From contig JABELC010000001.1 of assembly GCA_028455995.1 (NCBI GenBank), positions 3,150,501 to 3,214,500 on the forward strand: a stretch of 64,000 nt of DNA. The letters run 5' to 3'. Each line of letters starts with the position of its first letter. Within the stretch, counting starts at the first letter, position 1. The position numbers and the translations under genes are program-made. Shown one piece after another: positions 57,989 to 64,000 of this stretch. Origin of the DNA: Scleromitrula shiraiana. Lineage: Eukaryota > Ascomycota > Leotiomycetes > Helotiales > Sclerotiniaceae. The notes under the pieces are model-generated. The model had not been told where the DNA came from and did not search any database. It saw nothing but the letters and a program-made list of their open reading frames with translations.

Positions 57989-59508
57989 ATGGTCTACGTA
58001 CGACAAGACGCCCTCCCCAACCTCAAACAATACAAATACAGTGGAGTAGATCACTCGCTGCTCTCTCGCTATGTACTCAAACCCTTCTACACGAATTTCG
58101 TCATCCATTGTTTCCCCATGAGCATGGCGCCCAATCTCATCACATTGACGGGATTCAGCTTCGTCGTTATTAATATATTGACCCTACTTTGGTACAATCC
58201 GACGCTGGATGTGGATTGCCCGGCTTGGGTTTATGCTAGTTGGGCGGTGGGTTTGTTTTTGTATCAGACTTTTGATGCGGTGGATGGGACGCAGGCGTAG
58301 GTTTTGTTCTTTTTCTGGGTTGGGTGATGATGATGAGGTGGATGGAATACAGCTAATGTGGAAATTGGTTTCATAGGAGACGAACACATCAGAGTGGTCC
58401 GTTGGGAGAACTTTTCGATCATGGTGTTGATGCGGTTAATACCTCTCTCGAATGTTTGATATTCGCAGCTTCGCAGAACATGGGTATGGGATGGAAGACG
58501 GTCATGGTTTTATTTGCTTGTACGATACACTCATTCACTCCATTCTACCTCTTTGCGAACGGAGCTCTGCTAATGCATGAATGAACTATATAGCTCTTTT
58601 GACATTCTACGTACAAACCTGGGATGAATATCATACGAAAACATTGACGTTGGGATTAATTTCTGGCCCGGTAGAAGGAATCGTTATTTTGATTACCGTA
58701 TATACGTTCACAGCTATTATGGGAGGGGCAAGCTTTTGGGGCCAGTCTGCGTTTAGGACCATCGGTATACCCCATTATGCATTTATCCCAGACTTTATCT
58801 ACGATTTGCCATTCAATGAGTGGTATCTGGTTCAAGGCGGAATTGTGCTTGTTCTCAACACTGTCCAAAGGTATATATAAATTTTACCCCTCCTCGCCAA
58901 TCTCTGGCATAATATTGTCTCAGATTCTAACGAACCCACCCCTCTATAGCTCCATAAATGTGATCAAAGCTCGACGAGCACGAGGTGATAGATCTCGTGG
59001 CGCACTTCTCGGCCTCATTCCTTTCTTCGTAACATGGTCACTCATTCCAGCTTACCTTTACCTTAATCCGGAAATCCTCTATAATCATCTCGTTCCTTTC
59101 GTTTTCTTCGCTGGTCTGGTCAATGCGTACTCAGTTGGTCAAATGATCACTGCTCATTTGGTTAAGCTACCTTTCCCTTATACAAATGTTTTGGTTCTAC
59201 CGCTTGCTTATGGTGTTTTTGATTCGGTGGGTCCGTTTTTGAAGGAGACAGTTGGATTTGGTTGGCCTAGTGCTTTGGGTGGTGGTGTTTATCAGGTCGC
59301 GTATGTTTTCTGCATGCTAGGTGTTGCGGTTGGCGTTTATGGTAGTTTCGTGGTATGTGTCCTATTCTTTTCGTACCCGTTTAATGTCTTTTTTACTAAT
59401 AATATACAGGTTGATGTCATCGTCACTATTTGCGATTATCTCGACATTTGGTGCCTAACGATCAAGCACCCTTGGAACGAGGAAGAAGAAGCAAAGAAGG
59501 TAAAATAA
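57989..59508 (+). CDS. Choline/ethanolamine phosphotransferase
   Basis: Exons 57989-58296, 58377-58519, 58594-58870, 58950-59352 and 59410-59508 give 409 residues, close to yeast CPT1 and EPT1 (about 390). Residues from Asp96 carry the CDP-alcohol phosphotransferase motif: DAVDGTQARR, then G and GELFDHGVDAVNTS (DG-x2-AR-x8-G-x3-D-x3-D), completed only after removing intron 1. LLTFYVQTWDEYHT, recovered across intron 2, is a second family block. Several hydrophobic spans fit a multi-pass ER or Golgi membrane protein. The enzyme makes phosphatidylcholine or phosphatidylethanolamine from CDP-choline or CDP-ethanolamine and diacylglycerol in the Kennedy pathway. Sequence alone does not tell CPT from EPT, so no symbol is given. 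Confidence 0.93.
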
Positions 59509-60882
59509 GGATATCTCTTTTGCGACGATTGGAATGCGAACATGATGGTAGGTGGTTATTTGCGTGGATTTAGACGAAGCGGATCGGAATCTGTATAAAT
59601 ATAATTATCCGCAATTTATGACGGGTGGCAGGCAAAAGTCGAATTAACCGGGCTCATTTTTATATCCCCATGGAATGTATTTACATCTCTATCTCAGTTG
59701 AGAATATATGAATGCCATGGATTATTGGGAATCGGGAGGTCCGATATGGATTCTAATTGGAACCTAGAAATAAACGAAGTTATGAGATATATAAGCGGGA
59801 ATTGGGATGTATAGCAATGATTCATGACTAATGACTGCTTGTTTTTTGTTTCCTTGGGATGTATACTCGCTTTTACTGTGACCTCTGCAACTACATAACC
59901 ACACCGTACCTACTTTATGGACAGGCCAGATGTACTCGAGAACTCAATGCCTGCTCGGAAGGCGTGATGAATAGTCAATGTGTCCAACATCAACATTGAT
60001 AACATAAGCGGCACAACTGTCAACCCCATGGCAAGCTACTCCTGCAGCGCCGTCGCACCCTGTAGAGACATAACCATGGAGGCACTAAACCTCAAGCTAG
60101 CCACAGATGGAACTAACCTCGCAAGCTGCTATAAATGTACAAATGTAATTGGAACCACAGGATTCAATTGTACAGGATCAGTGTGAGATGACGCGAAGCG
60201 ATGTTATGCAATGGGAAGGTGGGAAAGTTCATGCAAGTAATATCTTGGTAACGACTCGTGCATATGGTTATCTGTAAATCTGGGAGGAGAGAAACCGATT
60301 AACTTTGTTGCCTAGAAACTTCTATGACACCTGCCAGAATAGAGAAAATCAAACGTAATAAAATAGTATTGCTAAAAGCGCCTCGAGTCCGTAGTCGGTG
60401 ATCCTTACTTGTAGATTATTGCAGCGAAATGCTGATGGGATACTGTCCCGATGCGATAATGTTGCTCTAGCGATGTGATATTGTGAGATGTTTCTGATAA
60501 GGGTAGCCTCAACAGGTATTGGGTGTGCTGCCGATATGACAAGTTACAGTGGAATAGATGCAAAAAGACCGTCGAACATCCTCTAGTTCTAAAGACAACC
60601 TTGCGGTGCTAATTTTACACAGTATCGCTTTGGAGCATCCTGTGATATTGATTGTCGCATTGTGTTGCCTTTACTGCTATGATATACCAAGAGAAGTACA
60701 CTCACCATGCAGAGACGCATGATATGCAGTTCACTTCCATACGTGAGAAATTGCAAGCTCGGTTAGAGGAGACCTTCACAGCCTTGCGATGAGATCTTGT
60801 TAACCACTGATCTCCGTTACCCCTATTTCTTCAACCTCTTCACAGCTAGTGTAGCATCTTATATTTTAGTTGCAACGCCAAT
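59509..60882. other. Intergenic region with enzyme relic
   Basis: Apart from the polygalacturonase-like fragment at 59971-60186, no gene is seen. The last 400 bases should hold the P450 promoter. Confidence 0.6.
59971..60186 (+). pseudogene. GH28 polygalacturonase-like C-terminal fragment
   Basis: The open segment starts after an in-frame stop and reads VNVSNINIDNISGTT, then SYSCSAVAPCRDITMEALNL and SCYKCTNVIGTTGFNCTGS to a stop at 60184-60186. The parallel-beta-helix rhythm (NI-IDNISGT, C-APC-DITME-LNL) and the spaced cysteines match the C-terminal coils of fungal GH28 pectinases. The catalytic centre and all the N-terminal two thirds are missing, and no matching frame is found upstream. 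It is best seen as a decayed or truncated pectinase gene. Confidence 0.5.
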
Positions 60883-62604
60883 ATGTTCTCAATCAGCTCA
60901 CCTGGGACTGTCTTCATCAGTGTAATATCTGCCGTAGTAATTTCGAAAATCACATGGGAGATATTCTTTTCCCCGCTACGAAACATCCCCGGACCCTTCC
61001 CCGCCAAATTTACAAATCTCTACCGTGCTATTATGGTATCTCTCGGTCACATCGATAAAACCAATTTAGAATGGCATCGTAGATACGGTACTGCGGTTAG
61101 AATTGGACCAAAGACCATCAGTTTCAGTGATCCATCTCTAATAGCTACGATATATACGACCAAGAATGCTTGGCGCAAGGTATATGACAAATTCCTTACT
61201 TTATATTAAACTTAGTTAGTAGGATGGATGCTGATTAGGTGTTTCTAGAGTGAGATGTATAGACCTAATGATGTTATTGTGCAAGGAACGCGAATATCGA
61301 ATATATTTAACTCTCAGGATAACGAGTGGCATGACAGATATATGAGACCGATTAGAAGTCTTTGGACGATGACCAAAGTTCTGGAAGTCGAGTCTTTGAT
61401 TGATGATACTTTGAAACAATTTGTTGAAAAGCTGGTCGTTAATTTCTCGGATGGATCTCATGTTGGCAAGGTCTGCATGATGGATGAGTGGCTGGGGTAT
61501 TGTAAGAGTACTGAAAAATGCATAGAGTAACAGAAGCTGATATTACGCATAGTTGCTTGGGACGTGACAGCAAATATCAGTTTTGGACGACCATATGGAT
61601 TCATCGAGCAAGAAAAGGATGTAGATAACCTTATCATCGATTCCACAAAAGGGCTTTACTACTTTGCTACTATCAGTCAAATTCCCTGGCTAGACGAGTT
61701 CCTGGACAAGAATCCTATCATTCGAATTGGTCCGAAACCAACTCTCACTGGGGTAATGTACACCTATAAAGTAGTAGCTCAATACCAAGAAGAACTTGCC
61801 ACCACTGGTAAGAAATCCGGGAACGCTGACCATTACCTTGATAAATATATAAAGCTCAAGGAAGAAAACCCCGATCTAATTGATGACAATCAAATCGTCA
61901 ATTATCTTATGTTAAACATCCTCGCTGGTGGTGATACGACTTCTGCAATCATGCGGGCAGTTGTATATTATCTTTCCAAGAACACACACGCTTATAAGAA
62001 ACTCACAGACGAACTCGACGCAGCTAACCTCTCTTTCCCTGCCCAATGGAAGGAAATTCGTAACCTTCCATATCTTGATGCCGTTCTCCGTGAAGCTATG
62101 CGAATCAGCCCCGGTCTAGTTATGGTTCTCGAGCGAGTTGTCCCTCCTGCAGGATTCAATCTTCCAGATGGTCGATATATACCAGGTGGCACGAATGTTG
62201 GAATAAACCCCTATGTTACGAATCGTGATTGTGAAATATTTGACACCGATACCGAGTCTTTTAATCCCGATCGATGGTTGAGGAAAGAATCGGAGGGAGA
62301 AACTCAGGAAGATTATGAGATTCGTCGGAGGAGAATGATAAGCATTGCAGATTTTACATTTGGTGGTGGCAGTCGCGTGTGTATGGGGAGGTATTTAGCA
62401 CAGCTAGAGATGTGGAAGTTGTTTGCTACGCTTTATAGTATTTTTGATGTATGCCCGGAGCTGTCAATGTCGAGATTCTTCGTCATCATACTAACCGGAT
62501 TATAGATCAAACTCGCAAACACCGACCACCAATGGAAATACTACGATGCTTGGTTCGTATATCAATGGGATATTCCTATGATTATCTCTCGTAGGAGTAG
62601 TTGA
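60883..62604 (+). CDS. Cytochrome P450, pisatin-demethylase-like
   Basis: Exons 60883-61179, 61249-61501, 61553-62448 and 62506-62604 give 514 residues, full P450 length. Residues 7-28 are a membrane anchor, then the NIPGPFPAKF proline hinge. The I-helix AGGDTT is at 308-313, ExxR (EAMR) at 364-367, and the heme loop FGGGSRVCMG places the heme-binding cysteine at 460. The junction sequences EMYRPNDVI and WLGYFAWDVTANISFGRPYG match the fungal family that includes pisatin demethylase. ER-bound monooxygenase; the substrate is unknown, but relatives detoxify plant phenolics or act in secondary metabolism. All key residues are present. The neighbouring pectinase relic and bZIP do not by themselves make a cluster. 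Confidence 0.93.
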
Positions 62605-63303
62605 GGCCATCTGATGAACTCCACTAGTAGCATATACATACATTTTTTAGTTGACCTCCTCTATGATCCTGTAAATAAATATGATGTTATCTGTTCATCA
62701 TCAAAGTAAGTGATGTTAATGGAGATCCCAGCAACTTTATCGTATGTAAGACCCCGTGCCGCTGGTTTGCATAAAGATTTAAGCTTGAAGTATCCACAGC
62801 ATGCATATGCAGTTGGTGGTGTTGTGGTGGTTGCGAAGTTCCATGGAAATCTAGATCATTAGATGATGAGCCGAACGAAGCGGATATAATTCCAGCGAAG
62901 GTGAAGCTTATATATTGGTATATATTGGATAGAAAAAGCTTTCAATTGGCACATGCGAGCAAAAACTGAAGAGACGACTATAGAATCCATGGATATGGTG
63001 GATTGTAAGGCATCAAAGGATTATGCACTTAATTGGGACGAGTTAACTGTAGAAGTCAGAATAGGACACATCCACTAGGATGTGCAGACAATCATTAAAG
63101 TATCATGTAGAATTGAAATAGAATAGTATAATATGATAGTTGTGTTAAGTTCAACTCCATCGAAAATAGACTATACCAAAGAACTCCTTGATATTCGTTC
63201 GGAAAAATCATATAAGCCTTCCCATATATCCAATTATCACGCCAGTTTCCATACTGAAAACCATGGTATCATCCCATATTGTGTTTCTTCCGGAAACAAT
63301 CTA
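62605..63303. other. Intergenic region between convergent genes
   Basis: Holds the P450 and bZIP 3' ends. No gene or repeat of note; a TATATTGG duplication lies near 62910-62928. Confidence 0.6.
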
Positions 63304-64000
63304 TCACAATAACTCATCATTTCCACTTGCGACACTGTTCTCGATAGCATCCAAAATTGCACTCTCCTCAAAAACTGGTCCCTGCCCATCACATTTCGCA
63401 ACCATCTTCAACCTCTCACTCACTTGTCCAACATCCACAAGCCCCCTGGCATACAAGGGATGTTTAATAATATAATCCCATGTTGCACCTGCTGCAAAAA
63501 GTTTCTCGCCCTTCTCGCTCACCACTATCCTATGACTGGGTGTCTTGTTATCGTGCGCGTGTAAAACCTCTGTATAAAAATCTGTCGGGCTGTATCTCAT
63601 AGGCTCTATACTTGGCGAGGGGTCTGCTGCAATATGATTCGGATGTGCAGATGTCGCTTTCAAAATCTCATTTTCGGTAGCAGCTTTTGTAAGCTGGAGC
63701 TTCAATCGTTCATTGTCTTCTGCAAGTGACCCGGTTTTCTTTTCGAGCGCTGCGAGTTTGGTCTCGAGGTCTTTAACGTGTTTTTCTTTGCGCTCGCGGA
63801 AGGCTCGTTGACTGTCTCACCGAATCAGTACTAAAAGGGATGTAATATGCAAGCGGATGTGAACCACTTACGCTGCACGATTTTGAGCCTTGCGTTTCGA
63901 TTTTGGACCTTCCTCATCATCATCGCTACCAAATCCTCTTCTTATTGAATCTTCATTCATGTCGAATGGTACTCCATAGTCATGATGCGCACTGTATGGT
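63304..64000 (-). CDS. AP-1-like bZIP transcription factor (5' part missing)
   Basis: Minus-strand exons run from beyond 64000 to 63872 and from 63811 to 63304, joined over a 60-bp intron; the start lies outside the window. The junction restores the basic region KAQNRAAQRAFRERKEKHVK, the QNRxAQRxFR signature of Yap/Pap1/AP-1-like fungal bZIPs. A leucine zipper follows (LETKLAALEKKTGSLAEDNE, RLKLQL). The conserved C-terminal module includes WDYIIKHPLYARGLVDVGQV, then SERLKMVAKCDGQGPVFEE. This end block resembles that of KapC/AP-1-type factors. Such regulators control oxidative or xenobiotic stress genes in the nucleus. Only one cysteine is seen in the visible C-terminus, so a Yap1-style redox cluster is not shown. 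Confidence 0.88.

Noticed and set aside
59971..64000. Secondary-metabolite gene cluster
   Set aside because: Only one P450 and a partial bZIP are present, with no synthase gene in view; the bZIP resembles a general stress regulator.
1..64000. CRISPR arrays, rRNA genes or complete autonomous transposons
   Set aside because: I found no spaced direct repeats, no rRNA-like sequence and no transposase or reverse-transcriptase motif in the open frames.

Overview
The window is nuclear DNA of a filamentous ascomycete fungus. The signs are GT-AG introns of about 45-180 bp with CTAAC/CTGAC-like branch sites, genes on both strands without operons, long AT-rich intergenic stretches full of microsatellites, an intron-containing tRNA, and fungal families: sedolisin, PRISE-type reductase, HeLo-like/ankyrin protein, pisatin-demethylase-like P450, AP-1-type bZIP. 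Placement near Leotiomycetes (Sclerotiniaceae-like) is only an impression. Exon models were built by hand from splice signals and frame continuity.

Layout. 1-18.4 kb holds mostly recognisable conserved genes: a glutathione S-transferase, a secreted sedolisin, a TPR/SET-domain protein, a mitochondrial HAD phosphatase, a Spd1/Dif1-like ribonucleotide reductase inhibitor, a Gemin2/Brr1 snRNP assembly factor and an F-box protein. A candidate 280-bp non-autonomous mobile element lies at 12.5-12.8 kb.

19-37.3 kb looks lineage-specific. It holds a zinc-knuckle/RS-domain protein, a nuclear gene with an intact-looking I-PpoI-type His-Me finger nuclease motif, and three diverged paralogues (23.0-24.0 kb, 25.1-30.4 kb and 34.8-37.3 kb) of a family I do not recognise. 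A gene-poor, repeat-rich 4.4 kb gap separates two of them. This is the most novel part of the window.

37.7-50.6 kb holds a GPI-type aspartyl protease, the copper chaperone SCO1, a large disordered coiled-coil protein, a 2.9 kb microsatellite-rich spacer, and a HeLo-like/ankyrin gene of the kind tied to fungal cell death and non-self recognition.

51.4-64 kb holds a PRISE-like SDR reductase, tRNA-Glu(UUC) with an intron, gamma-COP (SEC21), a choline/ethanolamine phosphotransferase, a degraded polygalacturonase-like fragment, a P450, and the 3' part of an AP-1-like bZIP gene that runs off the window. SEC21 and the CDP-alcohol phosphotransferase are neighbours that both serve the ER-Golgi membrane system, but nothing suggests co-regulation.
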